Of a stretch of 64,000 nucleotides of DNA, positions 1 to 8,767 are shown piece after piece; the stretch's first letter is position 1; the number at the start of each line of letters is the position of its first letter. The notes beneath the pieces were generated by a model that saw only the letters and a list, made by a program, of their open reading frames with translations, was not told the DNA's origin and made no database searches. The DNA is taken from assembly GCF_000423005.1 (NCBI RefSeq), contig NZ_KE383968.1, positions 141,042 to 205,041 on the forward strand. Reading direction: 5' to 3'. The DNA is from Gelidibacter mesophilus DSM 14095 (lineage in GTDB: Bacteria; Bacteroidota; Bacteroidia; Flavobacteriales; Flavobacteriaceae). The position numbers and the translations under genes were made by a program.

Positions 1-436
1 AGAATGCGTTTTCCTTTGCTATATCCTTTAGTGAAATTTGGTCATAACGTGGCTTGACGTTTCGTTTGTTTGGAATAACCCAAATTTGCAGAAATTTTAC
101 AGGCTTATCTGGATTGTTATTGTACTCTGAATGCATCACCCCAGTACCAGCGCTCATAACTTGAATATCGCCTTCTCTGATAATGGTCTTGTTGCCCATA
201 TTATCTTCATGCTTTAAATCGCCTTCCAATGGGATGGAAACAATTTCCATATCTTGATGCGGATGTGAGCCAAAACCTCTGCTTTCTGAAACGGTATCGT
301 CATTTAACACTCTCAATACGCCAAAGTTCATGCGCTCAGGATTGTGATAATTGGCAAAACTGAACGTGTGTTTTGAATGTAGCCACCCGTGATTGGCATC
401 ACCTCGTGTGTCTGCTCTGTGAATTATTGTGTTCAT
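1..436 (-). CDS. Pirin family protein (partial, C-terminus outside window)
   Basis: The N-terminal ~145 residues of a pirin/cupin protein; the 3' part lies beyond the left edge. It starts at the ATG whose complement is at 434-436 and opens MNTIIHRADTRGDANHGW. The segment has the pirin metal-site pattern (GSHPHQDMEIVSI, later MSAGTGVMHSEYN). Pirins of this class bind iron and some oxidise quercetin-like flavonols; the substrate here is unknown. The gene points the same way as the FMN reductase, second pirin and Crp/Fnr regulator upstream, so it could be the last gene of a redox-stress operon, although a 123-bp gap precedes it. Confidence 0.9.
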   Translation of the reverse strand, partial: MNTIIHRADTRGDANHGWLHSKHTFSFANYHNPERMNFGVLRVLNDDTVSESRGFGSHPHQDMEIVSIPLEGDLKHEDNMGNKTIIREGDIQVMSAGTGVMHSEYNNNPDKPVKFLQIWVIPNKRNVKPRYDQISLKDIAKENAF

Positions 437-559
437 AGTTTTTAGTTCTTTATTGGTAGATAATTTTAACCTACCCTATTAATAATTTATAAATTTTTCA
501 GGTTTTCTTTATTTCAATTTGCAAGGTCAGAAACTCCAATGAGTGTTGTCACTGAAAAA

Positions 560-1135
560 TTATTTAGAGTCTTCCCGCATTCTTTTTAAGGCTTTGGTCC
601 AACTTTGTAATTTTTCCAGCATTACATGTGCTGATTTCTCTAAAGGTTCATTTGCTTCAAAAACCTCATCTTCATTAATAAATTGAGTAAAGAAAGGGAT
701 GTTTACAGCTTGTGGCAATGGCATCATTCCTAAAGTAGTGATGGTTAACTTTAATTCTTGAATGGCTCTCGTTCCTCCTGATACACCACCATAACTCACA
801 AAGCCCACGGGTTTTTCCTGCCATTCTTCAAACAAATAATCCATCGCGTTTTTTAGGGTAGCCGGAGGACCATAATTGTATTCCGGTGTCACGAATACAT
901 AAGCATCGGCTTCATCAATCGCTTTACTCCATTTTCTGGTATGTTCTTTAGTATATTGACGCAATCGTGGATGATTTGGCTCGTCCATTAAAGGCAAGTC
1001 TATTTCTTTTAAATCCAATAGTTCCACTTCAAAATCGGCATGTTGCTTTACAATTTTCAAAAACCAATCTGCAACGATTGGGCCTTTCCGTGAGGGTCTC
1101 GTGCTACCGATGATCACTTTCAGTTTATATTTCAT
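560..1135 (-). CDS. NADPH-dependent FMN reductase family protein
   Basis: A 191-aa flavodoxin-fold oxidoreductase. The phosphate-binding loop GSTRPSRKGPIVADWF is at residues 10-25, and the second signature, TPEYNYGPPATLKNAMDYL, is typical of the NADPH:FMN/quinone reductase family (YieF/ChrR/azoreductase-like). It probably transfers electrons from NAD(P)H through FMN to quinones, azo compounds or other electrophiles in the cytoplasm. It lies 52 bp downstream of a pirin gene on the same strand and upstream of another, a pairing that suggests a role in electrophile or oxidative stress. The ATG start at 1133-1135 agrees with the family N-terminus. The exact acceptor cannot be told from sequence. 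Confidence 0.9.
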   Translation of the reverse strand: MKYKLKVIIGSTRPSRKGPIVADWFLKIVKQHADFEVELLDLKEIDLPLMDEPNHPRLRQYTKEHTRKWSKAIDEADAYVFVTPEYNYGPPATLKNAMDYLFEEWQEKPVGFVSYGGVSGGTRAIQELKLTITTLGMMPLPQAVNIPFFTQFINEDEVFEANEPLEKSAHVMLEKLQSWTKALKRMREDSK

Positions 1136-1187
1136 CTTTTCTTTATTTTATTTATTTTTTGGTTAATATCAACTAAGGCGTTGTTCA

Positions 1188-2066
1188 TCAATCTTCCAAA
1201 TAGCCGAATTTTCCAATGTTAAAATCATTGAAGGCTTCCATCAATTCCGCTCTGGTATTCATTACAAATGGGCCTTGTGCGGCAATGGGCTCATTAATCG
1301 GTTCGCCACTTAAAATCAAAACTAAAGCATCATCCACGGCTTCTATATTAAATTTTTCGCCATCGTTTGACATAAGTGCCAAATGATCTGTAGGTACTTT
1401 TTCTGTGCCATTAATGATGATATTTCCTTCCAACACCAAAAGTGCCGTATTGTACTCTGCCGATATTTGAAAATCTGCTTTCCCGCCTTTTTTCAGCCTC
1501 GCATTGAATAAATGCACTGGCGTAAAGGTTGATGCAGAGCCTTGGACGCCGTTGTATTCTCCAGCAATTACCTCAATTGTTCCTTCATGGTTTGGCAATT
1601 CATGGCGCTTGATATCTTTACTTTTTATAGCCTGATACTTGGGAGTGGTTTTTTTATATTTTGCAGGAAGATTCACCCAAAGTTGTACCATCTGAAAATC
1701 ACCACCCTTTTTACTCCATTCTTCCTCATGATATTCTTTATGCAAAATGCCATTGGCAGCGGTCATCCATTGCACATCGCCTTCGCCAATAACGCCACCA
1801 CCGCCACTACTGTCGTGATGGGCCACCCTGCCTTTATAAGCAATTGTTACGGTCTCAAAACCTTTATGTGGATGTACACCCACGCCTTTTGGCTTATCGG
1901 AAGGTGGAAAATTGTAGGTGGAATTATAGTCCAGCATTAAAAACGGACTCATCCGTTGCATATCCAATCTAAATCCACTTGGGATAAAATTATGTACCCT
2001 AAAACCATCACCTACAAAATGAGGCGCTCTAGGGCTTGCTACTAGTTCTACTGTCCTTGTTTTCAT
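1188..2066 (-). CDS. Pirin family protein
   Basis: A 292-aa bicupin of normal pirin length. The N-terminal cupin carries the metal-ligand set of pirins: HPHKGFETVTIAYKGRVAHHDS (about residues 66-87) and MTAANGILHKEYHEE (about 101-115), giving three His and one Glu. The C-terminal half has the pirin_C pattern ending in GPFVMNTRAELMEAFNDF. Likely an iron-binding cytosolic protein, either a quercetinase-like dioxygenase or a redox sensor. A -7 box (TAACTTTG, complement of 2099-2106) lies about 30 bp before the ATG, so transcription of this pirin/FMN-reductase/pirin set could start here. Confidence 0.92.
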   Translation of the reverse strand: MKTRTVELVASPRAPHFVGDGFRVHNFIPSGFRLDMQRMSPFLMLDYNSTYNFPPSDKPKGVGVHPHKGFETVTIAYKGRVAHHDSSGGGGVIGEGDVQWMTAANGILHKEYHEEEWSKKGGDFQMVQLWVNLPAKYKKTTPKYQAIKSKDIKRHELPNHEGTIEVIAGEYNGVQGSASTFTPVHLFNARLKKGGKADFQISAEYNTALLVLEGNIIINGTEKVPTDHLALMSNDGEKFNIEAVDDALVLILSGEPINEPIAAQGPFVMNTRAELMEAFNDFNIGKFGYLED

Positions 2067-2098
2067 TTGTCAATAATTTGATTTGAAACAAAGTTACG

Positions 2099-2106
2099 TT
2101 ATCACA
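2099..2106 (-). promoter_or_regulatory. -7 promoter box upstream of pirin gene
   Basis: The minus strand reads TAACTTTG, matching the Bacteroidetes -7 consensus TAnnTTTG, about 32 bp before the start codon of the pirin gene. No TTG at the usual -33 spacing was found, so this is a single-box call. Confidence 0.4.
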
Positions 2107-2188
2107 TCATCCTGTGCATTGATGTATGATAAGAAGTTATAGAAAGCGTAATGGACTGAAATTAGTGGTTATCAGACCTTTTGATACT

Positions 2189-2782
2189 CTATTTTTTGAA
2201 ATTTTTACGCGCCAAATCTTTACGAACCCTACTTAAACTTTCTGGGGTAATTCCCAAATAAGAGGCTACCATGGTTAGAGGAACGCGCAATAGGATATCG
2301 GGGTACATTTCAATAAATTCGAGATATCTTCTTTCAGCACTGGCACTTAACAACAAATTAATTCGATTCTGTAAATGTCTGATGTGGTTGTGGAGAAGTC
2401 TGTCATTAAAAGTAGTGAAAGAAGGGATTTTTTCTGAAAGCAGCTGTATGAAATTTTCATCAATCAGAACCACTTCACTGTCCTCAAGAGCTTGAATATA
2501 GTAGCGTGAAGGACTATCAAAATAGACACTTTCTCTATCGGTTACAAACCAGTTTTCTGGTGCAAAGGAAATGGTGTGCTCTTTACCATTATCATCTATC
2601 GAATATTGTCTTAGGAGTCCTTTCTCCACAAAAAACGTATGCTTGCAATAGTCGTTTTCACTCAATAGAAAGTCATTCTTTTTAATTTCCTTGAGGATGC
2701 AAGTATCGAATAATGTCGAAATAGAATCACTTTCAATGTGGAGTTTTGAACTTAAATAGTCTACTATTCTGAGATGTTGCAT
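2189..2782 (-). CDS. Crp/Fnr family transcriptional regulator
   Basis: A 197-aa cyclic-nucleotide-binding-fold regulator. The cupin-like sensor domain (residues 1-120) contains LSENDYCKHTFFVEKGLLRQYSIDDNGKEHTI. The C-terminal winged helix has the recognition segment PLTMVASYLGITPESLSRVRK, typical of the short Bacteroidetes Crp-like proteins. The FNR iron-sulphur cysteine cluster is absent. It sits 122 bp upstream of the pirin/FMN-reductase genes on the same strand and may regulate them. A -7 box (complement of 2816-2823) precedes it. Ligand and regulon cannot be inferred from sequence. Confidence 0.9.
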   Translation of the reverse strand: MQHLRIVDYLSSKLHIESDSISTLFDTCILKEIKKNDFLLSENDYCKHTFFVEKGLLRQYSIDDNGKEHTISFAPENWFVTDRESVYFDSPSRYYIQALEDSEVVLIDENFIQLLSEKIPSFTTFNDRLLHNHIRHLQNRINLLLSASAERRYLEFIEMYPDILLRVPLTMVASYLGITPESLSRVRKDLARKNFKK

Positions 2783-2815
2783 AAGGAATGAAAAGTTATG
2801 GCAATTTTAATCCAT

Positions 2816-2823
2816 CAAATTTA
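2816..2823 (-). promoter_or_regulatory. -7 promoter box of Crp/Fnr regulator gene
   Basis: The minus strand reads TAAATTTG, an exact match to TAnnTTTG, 33 bp before the ATG at 2782. No matching TTG -33 element at normal spacing. Confidence 0.45.
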
Positions 2824-3081
2824 CGTTTTTAAATTGAAGTTATCTGGTTGGATTTCTCCGCGTTTCCTCTTCTTCTCAATGATCACGGTTTTTATGGACG
2901 ATTTTTAAAACCCACCAAAAGGTTCATTCTTTTTAGCGATGACGCCTGCCTACTCCCTATAAAAATCGACTTGCAACACCTCTACTTTTCTCGATACAAA
3001 GCGCATCCAATAATTGAGGGATGACAATGGTCATAGCATTTGATTTGATGAAGCTTTACCTTTATCCTACTTTTAAAAATC
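2824..3081. other. Intergenic region between Crp/Fnr regulator and fhs
   Basis: About 260 bp between divergent genes with no credible ORF. It holds a perfect 9-bp inverted repeat, CGATTTTTA (2899-2907) and TAAAAATCG (2960-2968), separated by 52 bases. No known riboswitch class was recognised. No exact TAnnTTTG box was found on the fhs side. Confidence 0.4.
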
Positions 3082-4758
3082 ATGGATCTTATGACAGAAA
3101 TACAGATTGCACACAGCGTTACACCTAAACATATCAGAGAAATTGCGGCAAAATTGGCAATTCCTGAAGATAAGTTGGAATACTATGGAAACGACAAAGC
3201 AAAACTTCCGTTAGACCTCATTGATGAAGAAAAAGTAAAAGCCAACACACTTATATTAGTAACCGCAATTACGCCTACCCAACCGGGGGAAGGCAAAACC
3301 ACGACTTCCATTGGTTTGGTTGATGCTCTCAATATTTTAAATAAGAAAGCGGTTGCAGTGATTAGAGAACCAAGTTTAGGCCCAGTATTCGGCATTAAGG
3401 GTGGTGCAGCAGGGGGTGGATGGAGCCAAGTTATTCCTATGGTGGATATTAATCTGCATTTTACAGGAGATTTTCATGCCATCGAAAAAGCCAATAATCT
3501 CCTTTCTGCGCTTATAGAAAATAACATTCAAAGTAAATCGCGACGGCTTGGTATTGATCCAAGAACGGTAGTTTGGAAACGGTGCATGGATATGAATGAT
3601 CGCGCCTTGAGAAATATTGTATCGGCACTTGGCGGAAAAGCGGGTGGCGTTCCCAGAGAAACCGGGTTTAATATTACTGCAGCTTCTGAGATTATGGCCA
3701 TCTTGTGCCTGGCCTCAGACTTAGAAGATCTTAAAAAAAGATGCGGAAATATCTATCTGGCCGATACTTGGGAAGGCAAACCTGTTTTTGCCAAGGATTT
3801 AAATGCCGAAGGTGCTATGGCGGTGCTCTTAAAAGACGCCATAAAACCGAATCTCGTTCAAACCTTAGAAGGCAGTCCGGCAATTATCCACGGCGGACCT
3901 TTTGCCAATATTGCCCAAGGCACCAATTCTATTGTAGCCACAAAAATGGGAATGACCTTAAGTGATTATACCATCACCGAAGCTGGGTTCGGATCTGATT
4001 TAGGTGCGGAAAAATTCATGAATATTAAGTGTCGAGCGGCTGGCATCTCTCCTAAGACTGCGGTTTTAGTTGCTACAATTAGAGCATTAAAATACCATGG
4101 TGGCAAATCGTTAAGAGAGATTACTCAAGAAGATCTGGAAGCGCTTAAAAACGGTCTTCCTAATTTGGAACGCCATATCGCCAGTTTGAAAAGCTTTGGA
4201 ATACCCATTGTAGTTTCCATAAATGCCTTTAAATCTGATACAGAGGCTGAAATAAAAATAGTGCAAGACCATTGTGAAAAATTAGGGATTCCCGTGGCAT
4301 TAAGCTATGGGTGGGCAAAAGGCGGCAAAGGTTGTTTGGATCTCGCTGAAAAAGTCATAAAGTCGGCAAACTCTAGTACCAACCAATTTCACCCTACTTA
4401 CAATCTCGATGACACGATACCTACCAAAATGAAGAATATCACCCAAACTGTTTATGGTGGAGATCATGTTATTTTGAGTGATTTGGCAAAACTTCAATTA
4501 CGTAAATACGAAGCCATGGGTTTTGCAAATCTGCCAGTCTGTATGGCTAAAACGGAGAAGAGTTTTACTGATGATCAGAAACGATTGGGGCGTCCAGTAA
4601 AATTCGATATCCATATTAGAGAGTTTGAAATCGCTACAGGCGCTGGTTTTATCATTCCGATTGCGGGTAATATGCTGGGTATGCCTGGCTTACCTGCTAT
4701 CCCTGCCGCAGAGAAGATCACTATTGACAAAGATGGCACTATTGAAGGTTTATTTTAA
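3082..4758 (+). CDS. fhs: Formate--tetrahydrofolate ligase
   Basis: A 558-aa enzyme that joins formate to tetrahydrofolate with ATP to give 10-formyl-THF for purine, fMet and one-carbon metabolism in the cytosol. The ATP-binding loop TPTQPGEGKTTTS is at residues 64-76, followed by REPSLGPVFGIKGGAAGGG, both diagnostic. The length is that of bacterial homologues (about 555-560). The start may be this ATG or the one three codons later (MTEIQIAHSVTP), which fits the family N-terminus equally well. The gene is monocistronic, facing a convergent hydrolase gene. Confidence 0.97.
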   Translation: MDLMTEIQIAHSVTPKHIREIAAKLAIPEDKLEYYGNDKAKLPLDLIDEEKVKANTLILVTAITPTQPGEGKTTTSIGLVDALNILNKKAVAVIREPSLGPVFGIKGGAAGGGWSQVIPMVDINLHFTGDFHAIEKANNLLSALIENNIQSKSRRLGIDPRTVVWKRCMDMNDRALRNIVSALGGKAGGVPRETGFNITAASEIMAILCLASDLEDLKKRCGNIYLADTWEGKPVFAKDLNAEGAMAVLLKDAIKPNLVQTLEGSPAIIHGGPFANIAQGTNSIVATKMGMTLSDYTITEAGFGSDLGAEKFMNIKCRAAGISPKTAVLVATIRALKYHGGKSLREITQEDLEALKNGLPNLERHIASLKSFGIPIVVSINAFKSDTEAEIKIVQDHCEKLGIPVALSYGWAKGGKGCLDLAEKVIKSANSSTNQFHPTYNLDDTIPTKMKNITQTVYGGDHVILSDLAKLQLRKYEAMGFANLPVCMAKTEKSFTDDQKRLGRPVKFDIHIREFEIATGAGFIIPIAGNMLGMPGLPAIPAAEKITIDKDGTIEGLF

Positions 4759-4905
4759 GAGGATCAACTGGATAGTTTAAGCACTGGAATGGTTGACTCC
4801 CGTCGCATCCATCATAAATTATTAATCTAAGCTTGGAAACTAATGAGCGTCAAAATTCAATCTGGAAATTTAACTTTCTAAAAATTCATTAAAACATTAT
4901 TTAGT

Positions 4906-5868
4906 CTATCTAAAATTGAGATCAATCCATTCAAACATTTCTCTATAGACAGTTTCTCTCACGGATTTCTGTGAAAGAACTAAATCGTGCATGCCATTTT
5001 CAATTTCACAATTGGTGATATTACCATTGAGCTGATTGGCATAATAGGCGATGTGTTTGACATTCAAAACCGCATCTCCTTTCATAAAGCGCTCTGACCA
5101 TTTTTTATCATTGACCGATTGACTGCTGTATAAAACCAAAGTCGGAACATCTAGCGTCAGCTTGTTTTGTATGCTTTTATGAGCTGTGCGAATGGCATTG
5201 ATAAAACTCAGAGTCACTTTTGGAATATCATGAGGTTTCCAATTTAGTAAGTAATTCCATTCACCATATTTCTGACGATGGAGGCTGTAACCATATAGCT
5301 TTGAAAAGCCACCCGAGATTAGGAGGTTAGGCAGAAATCTGCTTAAAAACGACAGAAGAGGCACGCCAAGATTTCTTTCAATGCCATTAAGGTTAAACTC
5401 ATAAAATGGACTGTTACATATCAAGCCATGGAATAAAGTACTCCTTAAATTCCTGCCAGCATAATTGGTTAGAATGAGTCCACCGGTGGAATGCCCCATT
5501 AAAAGAACTTCCATATTATTTTCGGATTTAATGATTTGTAAAGCCTCGTTGATTTCTTCATCATACTCCAGAAGTGAATGCACGTTATTCATTTTCTGAT
5601 GCGCCAACAAGGAACGGCCATATTTTCTTAAATCCAAGGCATAAAAATTATAAGCGGCGCCGTTAAAGCGTTGGGCCATTTGGTCTTGAAAAAAATAATC
5701 GTTAAAACCATGCACATATAGAACAGCTTTAACGGATGGTATTTCGGATTTCTTGCGAACCAATGTGGCTATGACCTCACCTTCATAATCGTCAGCATAG
5801 TTGAGCCTCCGTTGCTGAAATCCATCACCAAGTAAGTCTCTTTCATAATCCCCATCGCTATATATCAT
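4906..5868 (-). CDS. Alpha/beta hydrolase (serine aminopeptidase/lysophospholipase-like)
   Basis: A 320-aa cytosolic alpha/beta-hydrolase. The oxyanion segment AVLYVHGFNDYFF is at residues 48-60. The nucleophile elbow GHSTGG is at 125-130 (Ser127), and a late histidine in ENGMHDLVLS suits the catalytic triad. The overall pattern, including YALDLRKYGRS, is that of the Hydrolase_4 family (monoacylglycerol lipase/lysophospholipase-like). No signal peptide. The substrate is unknown, but acyl esters or lysophospholipids are plausible. It converges on fhs with a 147-bp gap and lies 59 bp downstream of a GNAT gene on the same strand. Confidence 0.85.
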   Translation of the reverse strand: MIYSDGDYERDLLGDGFQQRRLNYADDYEGEVIATLVRKKSEIPSVKAVLYVHGFNDYFFQDQMAQRFNGAAYNFYALDLRKYGRSLLAHQKMNNVHSLLEYDEEINEALQIIKSENNMEVLLMGHSTGGLILTNYAGRNLRSTLFHGLICNSPFYEFNLNGIERNLGVPLLSFLSRFLPNLLISGGFSKLYGYSLHRQKYGEWNYLLNWKPHDIPKVTLSFINAIRTAHKSIQNKLTLDVPTLVLYSSQSVNDKKWSERFMKGDAVLNVKHIAYYANQLNGNITNCEIENGMHDLVLSQKSVRETVYREMFEWIDLNFR

Positions 5869-5927
5869 TGCTCTTAACTTTTCTTAATATTCATAAATTT
5901 AAAAATTGGTTGTGGAGCATTGCTCAT

Positions 5928-6371
5928 TCACAATACTATTTTTTCCATCTCAATGGTTTTCCAATAGTCATTTCCAACTTTGACATAGTTAATTGATTTA
6001 TCTGTTCGGGAAAATCCAACTTTTTCATAACACTTAATTACGCCGCCATTCCAAGAATAACCATTTAGAATAATTCTTTCGTTTTTAAGATTTTTAAACC
6101 CAAATTCGGTAAGTTTCTTAATCAATTTGGTTCCGATACCTTTCCCTAGTACCGTTTTTTCTCCGATTAAAATTCGCGCTAATTTTGCATCTTTATTGTT
6201 TTTCTTTAAAATGCTTATTTCCGCTATTCCAATACATCGTTTTTCTTCATTTACCACCTTAAATACCGTTCGGTTCGCATTAGATAAATAAATTTCGACT
6301 TGTCTTTTGTCGACAGGAAATGTAAAAATAGTCCCAGCAAAGTGGATTAATTCCGCATCATTTGAATCCAT
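5928..6371 (-). CDS. GNAT family N-acetyltransferase
   Basis: A 147-aa protein with the GNAT fold. The acetyl-CoA loop region is ARILIGEKTVLGKGIGTKLIKKL, followed by a C-terminal segment GYSWNGGVIKCYEKVGF typical of motif B. I chose the ATG with complement at 6369-6371 (MDSNDAEL) over a TTG six codons upstream, because the ATG gives a standard N-terminus. The acceptor (small amine, antibiotic or protein N-terminus) is not predictable. It is probably transcribed leftward with the adjacent hydrolase. Confidence 0.85.
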   Translation of the reverse strand: MDSNDAELIHFAGTIFTFPVDKRQVEIYLSNANRTVFKVVNEEKRCIGIAEISILKKNNKDAKLARILIGEKTVLGKGIGTKLIKKLTEFGFKNLKNERIILNGYSWNGGVIKCYEKVGFSRTDKSINYVKVGNDYWKTIEMEKIVL

Positions 6372-6711
6372 TTTTTGAGATACGTCCAATCTTTTATTTT
6401 AAAAGGCTCTAATTCTATCACGATTTCTATTAGTTTGCTGTCAGCTTATTTTATGGAGAACTGAAGAGTCAAGTAAGAAAACAGTTGGGTCCGCACGCCT
6501 CTAAAATACTAAAAATTGGCCAAGCTCAAAAAAGACCATAGGATTTAAAAATCAGCAAATATCGGAACAATTATATTTTGACAATTCCGAATACAACCGC
6601 TTAAAACATTTCAAGATCCTTCCCTTATCGGCTAAACACCCACTAAAATTCTCATAAGATTGACAATAAAATTTGTAAATTATCCCAAATTTCAACTTAC
6701 AATTTACATTT
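6372..6711. other. Intergenic region, divergent, no gene seen
   Basis: 340 bp between the leftward GNAT gene and the rightward serine hydrolase. I see no ORF of note, no RNA-like hairpin series and no exact TAnnTTTG box; a near match (TAAAATTTG, one base too long) occurs about 50 bp before the hydrolase ATG. Confidence 0.4.
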
Positions 6712-7641
6712 ATGAAAACAATTCTGTTGAGTACTATGGCATTCTTCTTGTCATGCCATCTTTTTCTAACCGCCCAAGAAACCGATAAAAACCTTGAAAA
6801 AGGCTTGGCAGAACTCGTAAAAACCTTTGAAGGAGATGTTGGGATTTATGTTTATAATCTCAAAACCGACAAAGAAGCCGCAATCAATGCAGATACCATT
6901 TTCCCAACCGCAAGTATCGTAAAAGTCCCCATTTTGATTGAAGTGTTCAACCAAATCAAAGTGGGGAAATTGCGTTATAATGATACCTTGGTTTATGATG
7001 CCAAAAGAAAATATGGAGGCTCGGGCTTAATGCAGTTTTATAAGGATAGTACGGTTACGGACCTCCGTACATTGACCTCATTGATGATTACAGTAAGCGA
7101 TAACACGACCTCACTTTGGTGCCAAGAACTTGTAGGTGGAGGATTAGCCATCAATAAAACCATGGCAGATTTAGGCTTGACGCATACCAGAGTCAACAGC
7201 CGAACGGAAGGGAGAACCAAAGATTGGGAAATCTACGGTTGGGGCCAAACCACACCACGCGAAATGGCATCATTGCTGATAAAAATGAGAAAAAGGACGT
7301 TGGTTGATGAAACTTCGAGTGATGAAATGTACCGTCTCATGACCAATTCCTTCTATACGGATTATTCGCTTTCTCAAATTCCACCCTACGTACAAACCGC
7401 TGCCAAACAAGGCATGGTCAATAAGTCACGATCGGAATTGGTCATGGTCAATGCGCCACACGGCGATTATGTTTTTTATATTGCTTCCAAAAACAACACC
7501 GACGAATCTTGGGGTTTTGATAATAAGGCTTGGCAATTACAGCGCACAATTTCCGCCTATTTATGGCATTATTTCGAACCAGAGTCTGAATGGAAGCCAG
7601 CATCAGGATTTACGGATTTAGTAAAAGGACTGAGATATTGA
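6712..7641 (+). CDS. Secreted serine hydrolase, class A beta-lactamase fold
   Basis: A 309-aa exported protein with a signal peptide of about 21 residues ending HLFLTAQ. It carries SIVK at 68-71 (the SxxK nucleophile motif) and SDN at 129-131. In the position of the third motif (KTG) it has KQG at 232-234. The fold is therefore class A beta-lactamase/penicillin-binding-like, but the changed third motif makes true beta-lactam resistance doubtful. A role as a periplasmic peptidase or esterase is possible. A second, different serine hydrolase gene follows 75 bp downstream on the same strand. Confidence 0.85.
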   Translation: MKTILLSTMAFFLSCHLFLTAQETDKNLEKGLAELVKTFEGDVGIYVYNLKTDKEAAINADTIFPTASIVKVPILIEVFNQIKVGKLRYNDTLVYDAKRKYGGSGLMQFYKDSTVTDLRTLTSLMITVSDNTTSLWCQELVGGGLAINKTMADLGLTHTRVNSRTEGRTKDWEIYGWGQTTPREMASLLIKMRKRTLVDETSSDEMYRLMTNSFYTDYSLSQIPPYVQTAAKQGMVNKSRSELVMVNAPHGDYVFYIASKNNTDESWGFDNKAWQLQRTISAYLWHYFEPESEWKPASGFTDLVKGLRY

Positions 7642-7716
7642 CTCTATCTAGTTTCTGTACAAGATGAAATCTAATAGGTTTAACCTGGCCTTTTATCCTT
7701 TTAAAAAAAATTAACG

Positions 7717-8655
7717 ATGATTTTTAGAGTATTAGTTTTATTACTATTTATGGCCTGTAACAATTTATTCGCACAAGACATGGTATTACCCTCTTATTAC
7801 GTCGCGGATCCACAGCTGTCACAACAGCTAGAAACCATGGTTAAGGATTTAGGTTTGGACAGGGATTTTGAAGTTGGTGAGGATGGGATTGAACAAATTT
7901 CTTTGGCGGTCATTGATCTGAACGGAGAAACTCCAAGATTAAGCGGTGTCAATTACGATAACTTCATTTATCCGGCCTCCATTTACAAAATCTATGTCGC
8001 TGCTGAAATCCTCCGCCAGATAGCCATAGACAGCCTAAATCTTGATGATTCGTATAGGGTACAATCTCCGAACGATGTTGATAAAACCAAGGAAATCGAA
8101 AATGACCCGAGAGCTTTATTACAGCATGGCGATAGCGTCACGGTCAACTACCTGCTAGACCTGATGATCACCCGAAGTGACAATACTGCCTCAAATTGCC
8201 TGATTGATATTGCTCAGCGTCCTAAAATCAACAACCTGATGCACCGGTATCATTGGCAGGGCAGCGAGGTCACAAGAAAGTTTTTAAGTCGAAAATTTGA
8301 AGACTCTAATTATAAGGAAGCTGAAGGCACAATGACCTGCGCGTTACACGCTGCCGATTTCATGTATAAGGTTCAAACGAATCAGTTGGTCAATCCTTGG
8401 GTAAGCATGCAAATGAAGACCTTATTGGGCAGGCAATTGGACAAAAGCAAATTGGCTGCCGGAATGCCAGAAAACGTGATGTATTATCACAAAACCGGAT
8501 GGTGGTCCTATTGGACAAACGATGTGGGGATTGTTGACGATGGCCAAACAAAATATATAATAGCCTGTTTCTTGCCTCTTGAGGAAGAACTGGCACTACC
8601 AAAGATGAAAGAGCTATCCAAACGTATTTACGATTTGATGAAAGAACGCCATTAG
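7717..8655 (+). CDS. Secreted serine hydrolase, beta-lactamase/D,D-peptidase-like
   Basis: A 312-aa exported protein (signal peptide 1-20, ending NNLFAQ) with all three penicillin-recognising motifs: SIYK at 88-91, SDN at 154-156 and KTG at 259-261. It may act on peptidoglycan peptides or hydrolyse beta-lactams in the periplasm. It is only distantly similar to the gene just upstream, so the pair looks like old paralogues rather than a recent duplication. Resistance activity cannot be claimed from sequence. It converges on galT. Confidence 0.85.
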   Translation: MIFRVLVLLLFMACNNLFAQDMVLPSYYVADPQLSQQLETMVKDLGLDRDFEVGEDGIEQISLAVIDLNGETPRLSGVNYDNFIYPASIYKIYVAAEILRQIAIDSLNLDDSYRVQSPNDVDKTKEIENDPRALLQHGDSVTVNYLLDLMITRSDNTASNCLIDIAQRPKINNLMHRYHWQGSEVTRKFLSRKFEDSNYKEAEGTMTCALHAADFMYKVQTNQLVNPWVSMQMKTLLGRQLDKSKLAAGMPENVMYYHKTGWWSYWTNDVGIVDDGQTKYIIACFLPLEEELALPKMKELSKRIYDLMKERH

Positions 8656-8767
8656 CCTTTCCAATGATCCATTTCCCAATAATATATCATTAGGCTTAAA
8701 AAACAAAAAAGACTTTAAAAATTGGTGCGCTATTTTCATTTATATCACCTAAAACCTAAAGGTAAAT

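Noticed and set aside
1542..1940. 132-codon plus-strand frame
   Set aside because: It lies wholly inside the pirin gene on the other strand, whose motifs are clear; the frame gives no recognisable protein.
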